Shown here one piece after another: positions 1-12,300 of a DNA stretch of 64,000 bases. A model generated the notes under the pieces. That model was not told where the DNA came from. It was given only the letters and a program-made list of their open reading frames with translations, and made no database searches. How positions within the stretch are numbered: the first letter of the stretch is position 1; every line of letters begins with the position of its first letter. Origin of the DNA: Macrostomum hystrix (taxonomy: Eukaryota; Platyhelminthes; Macrostomidae); NCBI GenBank assembly GCA_950097015.1, contig CATNEN010000007.1, forward strand, positions 5,322,001-5,386,000, written 5' to 3'. The position numbers and the translations under genes were made by a program.

Positions 1-91
1 ATTAAGCTGCATATAGTTCTGCATCTATAACATTTGACTGGTTATAGGCAGATTAAATTAAATACACAGAACAAGACAACTAATACTTGAA

Positions 92-706
92 TGCATCCCC
101 TGATCCCTCAGTGCATCCCCTGATCCCTCAGTGCATCCCCTGATCCCTCAGTGCATCCCCTGATCCCTCAGTGCATCCCCTGATCCCTCAGTGCATCCCC
201 TGATCCCTCAGTGCATCCCCTGATCCCTCAGTGCATCCCCTGATCCCTCAGTGCATCCCCTGATCCCTCAGTGCCTGATCCCTCAGTGCATCCCCTGATC
301 CCTCAGTGCATCCCCTGATCCCTCAGTGCATCCCCTGATCCCTCAGTGCATCCCCTGATCCCTCAGTGCATCCCCTGATCCCTCAGTGCCTGATCCCTCA
401 GTGCATCCCCTGATCCCTCAGTGCATCCCCTGATCCCTCAGTGCATCCCCTGATCCCTCAGGGCCTGATCCCTCAGTGCATCACCTGATCCCTCAGTGCA
501 TCCCCTGATCCCTCAGTGCATCCCCGGACCCTTCAGTGCATCCCCTGATCCCTCAGTGCATCCCCTGATCCTTCAGGCATCCCCTGATCTCTCAGTGCAT
601 TCCCTGATCCTTCAGAATCCCCTGATCCCTCAGTGCATCCCCTGATCCTTCAGGCATCCCCTGATCCTTCAGGCATTCCCTGATCCCTCAGTGCATCCCC
701 TGATCA
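92..706. repeat. 20-bp minisatellite, about 30 units
   Basis: Unit tgcatcccctgatccctcag. The left half is almost perfect; some units lack the internal catcccc. Units from about 520 on are more diverged, so the array decays toward its right edge. Confidence 0.97.
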
Positions 707-712
707 GCAGAA

Positions 713-1345
713 CTCATGCATTTCTCAGCTTATTGATTTGGTATTGTTGTGATTTCATTGTGCCACTCCTGATACTGATTTCATTAGATTTCTAATTGAG
801 GCATCGAATTTGTACGAAATCAATCAACGATTCTAGCGCATGTGAATTTCAATCTATGCTACTGGTTTCACAAAGCAATATATAATTAACTGGTTGCGGT
901 GTATCAACAGTACAAGCTCCTATAATGTCCTGTATGATTTTTAGTCCGATTCTGTTTCGACTGCACTGCTTTTAAAGGCATATGGGCATATTCATATTCA
1001 TAATTGATTGTGAAGTTTGATTGTCATTCATTTTATTAGCTGTCTTCGATCACAATAGTTCTTACCTGTGTTCACCTGTGTGCCTGCCTAAATGTCTATC
1101 GCGCTGTATTAACACGCTTAGAACTGTCTTCTTGCACATTGCTGTGTTATTTTCCTTTTTGCTTTGGAAAATATTTTAATAAATTAATATTTATCGTTGT
1201 GTCTGAGTTGTTAATGTACTTTCTATCGAGCGGTGATATTTTGTTTAGTTGGCGAATATTTAGGATTTTCTCTACACTGATTAATCAGTATTCATTCTTG
1301 CTTTCAGTTCTTTCGTCAGAAGTCTGACAATGTCCGATACAGGCT
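713..1345. other. No gene seen; AT-rich spacer
   Basis: AT-rich single-copy sequence between two arrays. It could hold an upstream MMAA exon, but no exon with a mitochondrial-type start could be identified. Confidence 0.5.
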
Positions 1346-1355
1346 GATGGGTAGA

Positions 1356-1487
<132 letters not shown>

Positions 1488-1513
1488 CAAGTTTCCAATC
1501 TTCCTCTCTGCAG

Positions 1514-2959
1514 CTTCGCCAATCGCTACTTCACCGTCTAGGCAGGGTGGCCTCAGCTGCGGCGTCAGCAGCTCCGGGCAGTTTTGGCGGCCTCCGTCGT
1601 AGCTTGGCGGGTGCCACCACTACCACCACCACCTACCTGGACGTATCCGTGCCGACAGACGATGCCACGGTGTCGCGGCTGTACCAGGCGGTGCTAAACC
1701 AGCAGCGCACAGGGCTAGCCCAGGCCATCACTCTGGTCGAGTCGCACCACCCGGAGAAGCAAGCCCGTGGCCAGGAGCTGGTGAACCGGCTGCTGCGGCA
1801 CCTGGCCCTGCGGCAGCACAGGCGCTGCTTCCGTGTCGGCATCACGGGCACGCCCGGCGCCGGCAAGTCGACCTTCATCGAGTGCCTCGGCCGCGATCTG
1901 GTCAAACGGCAGGGCAAACGCATCGCCGTCCTGACCGTCGATCCCAGCTCCAGCGCCACCGGCGGATCCCTGCTGGGCGACGCAACCCGGATGCCGGAGC
2001 TCTGCGTCCACCCCAACGCCTTCGTGCGCACCACGCCTAGCGGCGGCAGTCTGGGCGGCGTGGCGCGGTACACACAGAACACTGCCGTCCTATGCGAAGC
2101 TGCCGGCTTTGACTGCCTGCTCATCGAGACCATGGGTGTCGGCCAGGCTGAGTATCAGGTGAGGGAAGGGGGATGGCGGAAGGTGACAAAATATGCCGGA
2201 AAGTGACAAAAAAGTGCGGAGAGGTGACTAGTAAGGGCGGAAGACGAGTAAAAAGGGGGGTAGGTGATAAAATATGGTTGTAAATGAAAATGTCGAAAGT
2301 GCACAGAAAAAATGTGCTCATGCTCAGAGACATCAGCTGTAGGAATTCTGTGTGACGCCTTATCAAGAACATAAAAGGTCACGAAAAGTCAGTGAAAGAG
2401 GAAACAAGAGAAATTTTGATGGTCAAGCAATGCCCTCCGCTAGGTGAACGAGATGGTGGACATGTTCCTGCTGCTGCAATCTCCGGGTGGCGGCGACGAG
2501 CTTCAGGGTGTGAAGCGCGGCGTGATGGAGGTGGCGGACCTGGTGGTGGTAACCAAGTGCGACGGCAATCTGATCCCCGCGGCCAACCACGCTGCCACGG
2601 AGCTGAGCCGGGCCCTCCGCGCCTTCTCGCGGATGAAGCACCCTCGCGCCGGCTGGCGGCCCCGCGTGCTGCGCTGCTCCTCCCTAACCGGCGAGGGCGT
2701 CTCGGAGGTCTGGCAGGCTGTCATGGAGTTTCAGGAGCGCGTGACCGACTCCGGTGAGTTGGTTCAACGGCGCGTAAGCCAGCTTGAGAAGTGGATGTGG
2801 CTGCACGTGCGCGAGCACCTCATGGACCTGTTCACCGAGAGCCCGGCCGTGGCAGGCAGCCTGCCTGCCCTCATTGGCGAGGTCCGCGACGGCCTCAAAT
2901 CGCCTGGCAACGCGGCCGACATCCTGCTGCGCTGCTTCTTGGAAAATAGGGCGAGGTGA
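1514..2959 (+). CDS. MMAA: MMAA-type mitochondrial GTPase (methylmalonyl-CoA mutase chaperone), 5' end incomplete
   Basis: G3E-family GTPase of the MMAA/MeaB/ArgK type. In animals it works in the mitochondrial matrix, gating adenosylcobalamin loading and protecting methylmalonyl-CoA mutase. Two exons join in phase 0: 1514-2158 (acceptor ..ctctgcag, donor gtgagg) and 2444-2959 (acceptor ..ccgctag, stop TGA 2957-2959), giving 386 residues against about 418 in human. Visible motifs are Walker [29 protein letters not shown], the G3 segment ETMGVGQ and the G4 motif VTKCDG. The C-terminal part ([16 protein letters not shown], then [10 protein letters not shown]) matches the family. The first exon opens with [11 protein letters not shown], Arg-rich without acids, as expected of a mitochondrial presequence. 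There is no ATG in frame in this exon before the GTPase domain; GTG at 1547 is not a credible eukaryotic start. The Met must come from an upstream exon or a spliced leader. Identity is firm; the 5' boundary is inferred. Confidence 0.9.
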
Positions 2960-2974
2960 ATCAGCATCTGATCC

Positions 2975-3944
2975 TCTTAGGATCTGAGACTCCGAGACTC
3001 TTTGGATCCGAGACTCTTGGGATCCGAGACTCTTGGGATCCGAGACTTTTGGGATCCGAGACTCTTGGGATCCGAGACTTTTGGGATCTGAGACTCATGG
3101 GATCCGAGACTTTTGGGATCTGAGACTCTTGGGATCCGAGACTTTTGGGATCCGAGACTCCGAGACTTTTGGGATCTGAGACTCCGAGACTTTTGGGATC
3201 CGAGACTTTTGGGATCTGAGACTCTTGGGATCCGAGACTTTTGGGATCCGAGACTTTTGGGATCTGAGACTCTTGGGATCCGAGACTTTTGGGATCCGAG
3301 ACTCCGAGACTTTTGGGATCTGAGACTCCGAGACTTTTGGGATCTGAGACTCTTGGGATCCGAGACTCAGAGACTTTTGGGATCTGAGACTCCGAGACTT
3401 TTGGGATCTGAGACTCTTGGGATCCGAGACTCAGAGACTTTTGGGATCTGAGACTTTTGGGATCTGAGACTCCGAGACTTTTGGGATCCGAGACTTTTGG
3501 GATCTGAGACTCTTGGGATCCGAGACTCAGAGACTTTTGGGATCTGAGACTTTTGGGATCTGAGACTCCGAGACTTTTGGGATCCGAGACTTTTGGGATC
3601 TGAGACTTTTGGGATCTGAGACTTTTGGGATCTGAGACTTTTGGGATCCGAGACTTTTGGGATCTGAGACTTTTGGGATCTGAGACTCCGAGACTTTTGG
3701 GATCCGAGACTTTTGGGATCTGAGACTTATGGGATCCGAGACTTTTGGGATCCGAGACTTTTGGGATCCGAGACTCTTGGGATCCGAGACTTTTGGGATC
3801 CGAGACTTTTGGGATCCGAGACTTTTGGGATCTGAGACTTATGGGATCCGAGACTTTTGGGATCTGAGACTCCGAGACTTTTGGGATCCGAGACTTTTGG
3901 GATCTGAGACTCCGAGACTCTTGGGATCCGAGACTTTTGGGATA
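2975..3944. repeat. 17-bp minisatellite, about 55 units, downstream of MMAA
   Basis: Unit about gggatccgagacttttg, mixed with a short cgagactc insert and variants. It starts about 15 bases after the MMAA stop. Both borders carry the same 19-base word (2969-2987 and 3945-3963). Confidence 0.97.
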
Positions 3945-3963
3945 TGATCCTCTTAGGATCTGA

Positions 3964-4494
3964 CACTTTTTAGTTCTAGAATGTCTCTTGGAATTTAGAA
4001 ATTTTGGGATCTGGGACGTAAGGGATTCGAAATTGGGTGGATACATTTGGGATCTAAGACGAGTCAGATTTGAGAACTTTGGGATCAGGTTTGATCTGGG
4101 ACTTTTCGGATTGGAGAATAGTCTGGTCCCAAACTTAGGTGACTCCTAGGTTTGCAAATGACCTTCTTTCTATAATATTTATCAATCTAAAGTTGCTCGA
4201 AGCAGATTGTATTGAAGCCCAGCTTTTGAATCTCAGCGCGTGTGCAAATCTTCACTGTGTTCTGGGGAATGAAAAATTCTACAGTCTACTTTCAAGTAGT
4301 GTTACGATAGCTTACACAATTTTCATTAGTTAGAAGCTTGACCGCCTACTCACACCGCTTACTGCGATTGGCAGATGTTTAGTTTGTGTTCGTTTAGCGT
4401 CAATTTTGTTGTATAGTTAGTTCATTATATTTTGTGACTCTTTCTGTTGTCACTTGTCTTTTTTATTGTCAAATTTCTTTTTGAAAACTTGTGT
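3964..4494. other. No gene seen; decayed repeat edge then unique sequence
   Basis: Scattered ttgggatct words continue to about 4130, looking like decayed units of the preceding array. The rest is AT-rich and shows nothing I can identify. Confidence 0.5.
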
Positions 4495-6540
4495 GGGATG
4501 ATGTTTGGGATCTCTGATGGTGTGGGATGGATTTGGGGATCTCTGATGGTGTGGGATGGAGTTAGGGATCTCTGATGGTGTGGGAGGGAGTTGGGGATCT
4601 CTGATGGTGTGGGATGGAGTTGGGGATCTCTGATGGTGTGGGATGGAGTTGGGGATCTCTGATGGTGTGGGATTGAGTTGGGGATCTCTGATGGTGTGGG
4701 ATGGACTTGGGATCTCTGATGGTGTGGGATTGAGTTGGGGATCTCTGATGGTGTGGGATGGAGTTAGGGATCTCTGATGGTGTGGGAGGGAGTTGGGGAT
4801 CTCTGATGGTGTGGGATGGAGTTGGGGATCTCTGATGGTGTGGGATTGAGTTGGGGATCTCTGATGGTGTGGGAGGGAGTTGGGGATCTCTGATGGTGTG
4901 GGAGGGAGTTGGGGATCTCTGATGGTGTGGGAGGGAGTTGGGGATCTCTGATGGTGTGGGATTGAGTTGGGGATCTCTGATTGTGTGGGATGGAGTTAGG
5001 GATCTCTGATGGTGTGGGATGGAGTTGGGGATCTCTGATGGTGTGGGATGGATTTGGGGATCTCTGATGGTGTGGGATGGAGTTGGGGATCTCTGATGGT
5101 GTGGGAGGGAGTTGGGGATCTCTGATGGTGTGGGATGGAGTTGGGGATCTCTGATGGTGTGGGATTGAGTTGGGGATCTCTGATTGTGTGGGATTGAGTT
5201 GGGGATCTCTGATGGTGTGGGATGGAGTTGGGGATCTCTGATGGTGTGGGATGGAGTTGGGGATCTCTGATGGTGTGGGATTGAGTTGGGGATCTCTGAT
5301 TGTGTGGGATTGAGCTGGGGATCTCTGATGGTGTGGGATTGAGTTGGGGATCTCTGATTGTGTGGGATTGAGTTGGGGATCTCTGATGGTGTGGGATGGA
5401 GTTGGGGATCTCTGATTGTGTGGGATTGAGCTGGGGATCTCTGATGGTGTGGGATTGAGTTGGGGATCTCTGATTGTGTGGGATTGAGTTGGGGATCTCT
5501 GATGGTGTGGGATGGAGTTGGGGATCTCTGATGGTGTGGGATGGAGTTGGGGATCTCTGATGGTGTGGGATGGAGTTGGGGATCTCTGATGGTGTGGGAT
5601 GGAGTTGGTGATCTCTGATGGTGTGGGATTGAGTTGGGGATCTCTGGTGGTGTGGGATTGAGTTGGGGATCTCTGATGGTGTGGGATGGACTTGGGATCT
5701 CTGATGGTGTGGGATGGACTTGGGATCTCTGGTGGTGTGGGATGGAATTGGGGATCTCTGATGGTGTGGGATTGAGTTGGGGATCTCTGATGGTGTGGGA
5801 TGGACTTGGGATCTCTGATGGTGTGGGATGGACTTGGGGATCTCTGATGGTGTGGGATGGAGTTGGGGATCTCTGATGGTGTGGGATGGAGTTGGTGATC
5901 TCTGATGGTGTGGGATTGAGTTGGGGATCTCTGGTGGTGTGGGATTGAGTTGGGGATCTCTGATTGTGTGGGATTGAGTTGGGGATCTCTGATGGTGTGG
6001 GATGGAGTTGGGGATCTCTGATGGTGTGGGATGGAGTTGGGGATCTCTGATGGTGTGGGATGGAGTTGGGGATCTCTGATGGTGTGGGATGGAGTTGGGG
6101 ATCTCTGATAGTGTGGGATGGAGTTGGGGATCTCTGATGGTGTGGGAAGGAGTTGGGGATCTCTGATTGTGTGGGATGGAGTCTCTGGTGGTGTGGGATT
6201 GAGTTGTGGATCTCTGGTGGTGTGGGATTGAGTTGGGGATCTCTGGTGGTGTGGGATTGAGTTAGGGATCTCTGGTGGTGCGGGATTAAGTTGGGGATCT
6301 CTGGTGGTGTGGGATTGAGTTCGGGATCTCTGGTGGTGTGGGATTGAGTTGGGGATCTCTGGTGGTGTGGGATGGAGTTGGGGATCTCTGATGGTGTGGG
6401 ATGTAGTTAAGGATCTCTGGTGGTGTGGGATGGAGTTGGGGATCTCTGATGGTGTGGGATGTAGTTAAGGATCTCTGATGGTGTGGGATGTAGTTAAGGA
6501 TCTTTGATAGTTCGGGATGGAGTTGGGGATCTCGGGTGGC
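4495..6540. repeat. 29-bp minisatellite, about 70 units
   Basis: Unit begins agttggggatctctgatggt and ends gtgggatgg. Common variants change gatgg to gattg and tgatgg to tggtgg. G-rich on the + strand. Variants are more frequent after 6180. Confidence 0.97.
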
Positions 6541-7009
6541 ACAATGTCCCTTGTCGCAAACCTATTCAACCCCTGACCCCAATGTCCCTGAAGTGTTAGG
6601 TCCGCGATAGCAGATTATATTTTCTGTTTATGATAAAAATTGAATTAACGCTATATATTTCAGATAATAAATGAGCTAGCTTTCATTCATGCCAGCCGCC
6701 ATCTAGCATACATTATTATTGATATAGAAACTGTTTTCTGTACACACAGTCTCAGTGTCCATATGGTATCATATTTTTCAATTGTTTTTTAGACTTTAAT
6801 CTTGCCTAAATTTAGAACTAGCTGGACTTGATTATGAGGCAGTGTTGGTTTTCAGTATGTCAAATACACTCTTTAAATGCATTGATATTTATTTTAGCAG
6901 CCTAACTCAAGTCAAAAAATCAATTCTTTTCTTTGTATATCTTTGACGCTCGCATTTTTACTACTTTTAGTAGCCAGCCAAACTTTTAGCAAGGTTTTTG
7001 TTGACTGAA
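6541..7009. other. No gene seen between two arrays
   Basis: AT-rich single-copy sequence with no supported exon, RNA gene or element. Confidence 0.5.
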
Positions 7010-8735
7010 GTGTAGACAGACAAACTGAGACACGGACTGACAGGTGGAGACTGACGGACTGAGACATGGACTGACAGGTTGAGACATAAACTGAGACACG
7101 GACTGAGAGGTTGAGACAGATAAACTGAGACACGGACTGACAGGTGGAGACAGGCTAACTGAGACACGGACTGACAGTTTGAGACTGACGAACTGAGACA
7201 CAGACTGACAGGTTGAGACAGATAAACTGAGACACGGACTGACTGGTTGAGACAGGCTAACTGAGACACGGACTGACAGGTTGAGACAGGCTAACTGAGA
7301 CACGGACTGACAGGTTGAGACAGGCTAACTGAGACACGGACTGAGAGGTTGAGACAGATAAACTGAGACACGGACTGAGAGGTTGAGACAGATAAACTGA
7401 GACACGGACTGACTGGTTGAGACAGGCTAACTGAGACACGGACTGACAGGTTGAGACAGGCTAACTGAGACACGGACTGACAGGTTGAGACAGGCTAACT
7501 GAGACACGGACTGAGAGGTTGAGACAGATAAACTGAGACACGGACTGAGAGGTTGAGACAGATAAACTGAGACACGGACTGAGAGGTTGAGACAGATAAA
7601 CTGAGACACGGACTGACTGGTGGAGACAGGCTAACTGAGACACGGACTGACAGGTGGAGACAGGCTAACTGAGACACGGACTGACAGGTGGAGACAGGCT
7701 AACTGAGATACGGAGTGACAGTTTGAGACTGACGAACTGAGACATGGACTGACAGGTTGAGACATAAACTGAGACACGGACGGAGAGGTTGAGACAGATA
7801 AACTGAGACACGGACGGAGAGGTTGAGACAGATAAACTGAGACACGGACGGAGAGGTTGAGACAGATAAACTGAGACACGGACTGAGAGGTTGAGACAGA
7901 TAAACTGAGACACGGACTGAGAGGTTGAGACAGATAAACTGAGACACGGACTGACTGGTGGAGACAGGCTAACTGAGACACGGACTGACAGGTGGAGACA
8001 GGCTAACTGAGACACGGACTGACAGGTGGAGACAGGCTAACTGAGATACGGAGTGACAGTTTGAGACTGACGAACTGAGACATGGACTGACAGGTTGAGA
8101 CATAAACTGAGACACGGACGGAGAGGTTGAGACAGATAAACTGAGACACGGACGGAGAGGTTGAGACAGATAAACTGAGACACGGACGGAGAGGTTGAGA
8201 CAGATAAACTGAGACACGGACTGACTGGTGGAGACAGGCTAACTGAGACACAGACTGACAGGTTGAGACAGGCTAACTGAGACACGGACGGAGAGGTTGA
8301 GACAGATAAACTGAGACACGGACTGACTGGTGGAGACAGGCTAACTGAGACACAGACTGACAGGTTGAGACAGGCTAACTGAGACACGGACGGAGAGGTT
8401 GAGACAGATAAACTGAGACACGGACGGAGAGATTGAGACAGACAAACTGAGACACGGACTGACAGTTTGAGACTGACGAACTGAGACATGGACTGACAGG
8501 TTGAGACATAAACTGAGACACGGACTGAGAGGTTGAGACAGATAAACTGAGACACGGACTGACTGGTGGAGACAGGCTAACTGAGACACGGACTGACAGG
8601 TTGAGACAGGCTAACTGAGACACGGACTGACAGGTTGAGACAGGCTAACTGAGACACGGACTGACAGGTTGAGACAGGCTAACTGAGACACGGACTGACA
8701 GGTTGAGACAGGCTAACTGAGACACGGACTGACAG
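7010..8735. repeat. 34-bp minisatellite with 338-bp higher-order repeat, about 50 units
   Basis: Unit starts gagacaggctaactgagaca and ends cggactgacaggtt. Two main unit types (gataaactgag and ggctaactgag), plus short and gacgaactgag variants, alternate. The block near 7631-7968 recurs 338 bases later, showing duplication of about ten units at once. Confidence 0.96.
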
Positions 8736-9596
8736 ATGGGGGCGGTCAGTATGACAGCTAAGAACAAGCGGTCAGCAGTCTTTGTCTGTATCTGCATGGC
8801 AGCAGTCGAGTCGCCGCTGCTGTCACAATATGTCTTGAATAGGCAGAAAGATCACAGGAAATTCGTTGTGAAAGCAGCAGCTAGACCAACGGAGAACAGG
8901 TTGCGCTCAGCTCTGCAAGCTGAGAACTGGCTATGAGGGGATCTGGCGGAGAGCTGGCCAAGTAGAAGACCGGATTGATAGACTGTCGCCTCCGCCCCGC
9001 CTTCTTCGCCCCTCTGATCCTTCCGCGTCGCCAACTTTCCTTTATTTTCGGTGAAGGTGACGATGAGGATGATGAGGGGAGTGGGAAGGTCTGTTCCGCA
9101 TTTGCATACGGGATTGGAGTGGCACGGACTGACAGGGTGGCAGACAGATGAGGCCGCTTCGAGATTTTCTGGTCGACTGGTCGGCAATTTTTTTCATTCA
9201 TTATTTTGCTTCTTGGCCCGGACTCGAACTGGCAGTCAATAAAATACGAGCTCTTTCCAAGAAACTGTGGCTGCGCATTTGTCACTGACAGGGTCATAGA
9301 GCACTGACTATCATAGATAGTCCTTATGGTATGAAGTTTGGCTTCTATAATATAACTTGGACACTAAATTAGCTTGCCAGGTTGTGTGGGAATTTGCATT
9401 TTTCGGGTGCTCATTGGCGCGGATTTGGCAAGAAATTGTTGGCTAGACAGAATGACGGGCACAGATTAATGATGTGTGAGTCCAGAGTCGGACAGTTTCT
9501 ACACTTCGGTGTGCTCAATAATTGAACTAAGGTAGGATCTGACACTTTTCTGTTTCAATTACTTTAGGTCAGTTTATCTCCTATTAAACCTGATTA
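8736..9596. other. No gene seen
   Basis: Single-copy sequence of moderate GC. A lone array-like word, cacggactgacagggtgg, stands at about 9122. An AATAAA occurs at about 9237 but no gene could be tied to it. Confidence 0.45.
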
Positions 9597-10410
9597 CACT
9601 TTGGGTTGGCTTAGATCACTTTGGGTTGGCTTGGATCACTTTGGGTTGGCTTGGATCACTTTGGGTTGGCTTGGATCACTTTGGGTTGGCTTGGATCACT
9701 TTGGGTTGGCTTGGATCACTTTGGGTTGGCTTGGATCACTTTGGGTTGGCTTGGATCACTTTGGGTTGGCTTGGATCACTTTGGGTTGGCTTGGATCACT
9801 TTGGGTTGGCTTGGATCACTTTGGGTTGGCTTGGATCACTTTGGGTTGGCTTGGATCACTTTAGGTTGGCTTAGATCAGTTTAGGCTGGCTTGGATCAGT
9901 TTAGGCTGGCTTGGATCAGTTTAGGCTGGCTTAGATCAGTTTAGGCTGGCTTGGATCAGTTTAGGCTGGCTTGGATCAGTTTAGGCTGGCTTGGATCAGT
10001 TTAGGCTGGCTTAGATCAGTTTAGGTAGGCTTAGATCAGTTTAGGTTGGCTTGGATCAGTTTAGGCTGGCTTGGATCAGTTTAGGCTGGCTTAGATCAGT
10101 TTAGGCTGGCTTGGATCAGTTTAGGCTGGCTTAGATCAGTTTAGGTTGGCTTAGATCAGTTTAGGTTGGCTTGGATCAGTTTAGGTTGGCTTGGATCAGT
10201 TTAGGCTGGCTTGGATCAGTTTAGGCTGGCTTAGATCAGTTTAGGTTGGCTTAGATCAGTTTAGGTTGGCTTGGATCAGTTTAGGCTGGCTTGGATCAGT
10301 TTAGGTTGGCTTGGATCAGTTTAGGCTGGCTTAGATCAGTTTAGGTTGGCTTGGATCAGTTTAGGCTGGCTTAGATCAGTTTAGGTTGGCTTGGATCAGT
10401 TTAGGCTGGC
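9597..10410. repeat. 20-bp minisatellite in two homogeneous blocks, about 40 units
   Basis: The left block (to about 9860) repeats cactttgggttggcttggat almost without change. The right block repeats cagtttaggctggcttggat with R/Y variants. The switch occurs within about one unit. Confidence 0.97.
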
Positions 10411-11570
10411 TGACTACCCTAACCGAATACTTAGATCGGCTTAGGTGTGTGTCTGGTAGTTCTGAGTAAAATTTAGGCTTGTATAGATGAGCAGACTGCC
10501 CTAACGAATACTCTATAAGCTTCAAAATCCAGCACATTTTGATTACCTTTGAAAAATCAGTGTTAACTCTTAGAATATTGACCAATTTAGAAGAACTTAT
10601 TCAAGTGTGAATGACTAAGCGCTGTCACAAAGACAAAATCAAACCATTGAAGTCCTCATTCCATCCTCAAGCCCCTAAAACGACCAACCACAAGCTGAAG
10701 CCCTTGCCGATCAGAATAATTTGAGGCCCGCTTCGCCCCTATGGACAGTCGATTGACTTGACAGGCCTCTCCTAATGTGAGACGGATTGGCGAAATTGGG
10801 GATTGAAAACATTGCTGCGATTTCCCAGAAAAAACCAAGTGATCCGCGCCGAGAGGCGATAGCGAAGACAAAGAGGATATTTGGGTAGGGGCTTGTATCC
10901 CACACCTTGACGATGAGACCCCTAATTGGGCCGAGCATATTTGAAAGCGATCAAGCGCATTTTGAGGAGCCTTTGCGTGCGCTGAGTCGGGCACACCTTG
11001 TTTTCCTCTTTCTCCCAGACCTCTCAGAGCGGCCGCTCAGTCACAAGGGGATCTTGGGATATTGCTAGCCGACTTCTTGCATCCCTTCTGGTCTCTTCTG
11101 GTGAGCGAAGGCGCAAATATCGTCAGCTGCGGCTGGGACTGGTCAGATCCATGCGGCCTCATCCTCATTTACCTCCTGCTCAGTACCTGCTCTTCTGTGC
11201 GCTCAGCCGTGCCTGCAATTTTAGATCCCTCTTTCCAGATCCCTTTTCCCCGGCACAGTTGCCCGCCTTCTCAAGGGGGGCTCGCCTGCTCTTGGCAACC
11301 TCTCGTGTATAATACGGTCATTGGGATTGGGATCTCGATTTCTCTTCTTGCGCCTCTCATGGAAATCCTCGCCTTTTTCGGTGCCTTTTGAAGCTCCTGA
11401 TTAACGGTGGCCGCAGGCTCCCCGCTGTGCGCACCTGCGTGCTCAAGTACTCGAGATCGGCTTCGAGGGACCCGGGATTTACTATGAGGATAATGGGGGT
11501 CCGCTGTTGGCAGCCCTGCTGTAGACATGCCCAACATGTACCTCTACTACTAATCTCTGCCTTCTACCTG
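10411..11570. other. No gene seen; moderate-GC spacer
   Basis: Short open frames exist on both strands but none shows recognisable protein sequence or paired splice sites. Diverged array words persist to about 10450. Confidence 0.45.
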
Positions 11571-12300
11571 TTCCACTCTACCTCTCCCAGTCAACCTCTC
11601 CCGCTCTACCTCTTCCGCTCTACCTCTCCCAGTCAACCTCTCCCGCTCTACCTCTCCCAGTAAACCTCTCCCGCTCTACCTCTCCCAGTAAACCTCTCCC
11701 GCTCTACCTCTTCCGCTCTACCTCTCCCAGTCAACCTCTCCCGCTCTACCTCTCCCAGTAAACCTCTCCCGCTCTACCTCTCCCAGTCAACCTCTCCCGC
11801 TCTACCTCTTCCGCTCTACCTCTCCCAGTCAACCTCTCCCGCTCTACCTCTCCCAGTAAACCTCTCCCGCTCTACCTCTCTACCTCTCCCGCTCTACCTC
11901 TCCCGCTCTACCTCTCCCAGTAAACCTCTCCCGCTCTACCTCTCCCAGTAAACCTCTCCCGCTCTACCTCTCCCAGTAAACCTCTCCCGCTCTACCTCTC
12001 CCAGTAAACCTCTCCCGCTCTACCTCTCCCAGTAAACCTCTCCCGCTCTACCTCTCTACCTCTCCCGCTCTACCTCTCCCGCTCTACCTCTCTACCTCTC
12101 CCGCTCTACCTCTCCCGCTCTACCTCTCTACCTCTCCCGCTCTACCTCTCCCGCTCTACCTCTCTACCTCTCCCGCTCTACCTCTCCCGCTCTACCCCTC
12201 CCGCTCTACCTCTCCCAGTCAACCTCTCCTGCTCTACCTCTCCCAGTCAACCTCTCCCGCTCTACCTCTCCCGCTCTACCTCCCCCGTTCTACCTCTCAC
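11571..12300. repeat. Pyrimidine-rich composite minisatellite
   Basis: Alternating blocks ctctcccgctctac and ctctcccagtmaac make a unit of about 27 bp, with sub-runs of tacctctcccgctc. Nearly all pyrimidine on the + strand. Confidence 0.95.

Noticed and set aside
2961-4046. 361-codon minus-strand frame of Ser/Gln/Lys/Asp repeats
   Set aside because: It is the 17-bp array read through; three units make 51 bases, so every frame stays open. No gene-like sequence outside the array.
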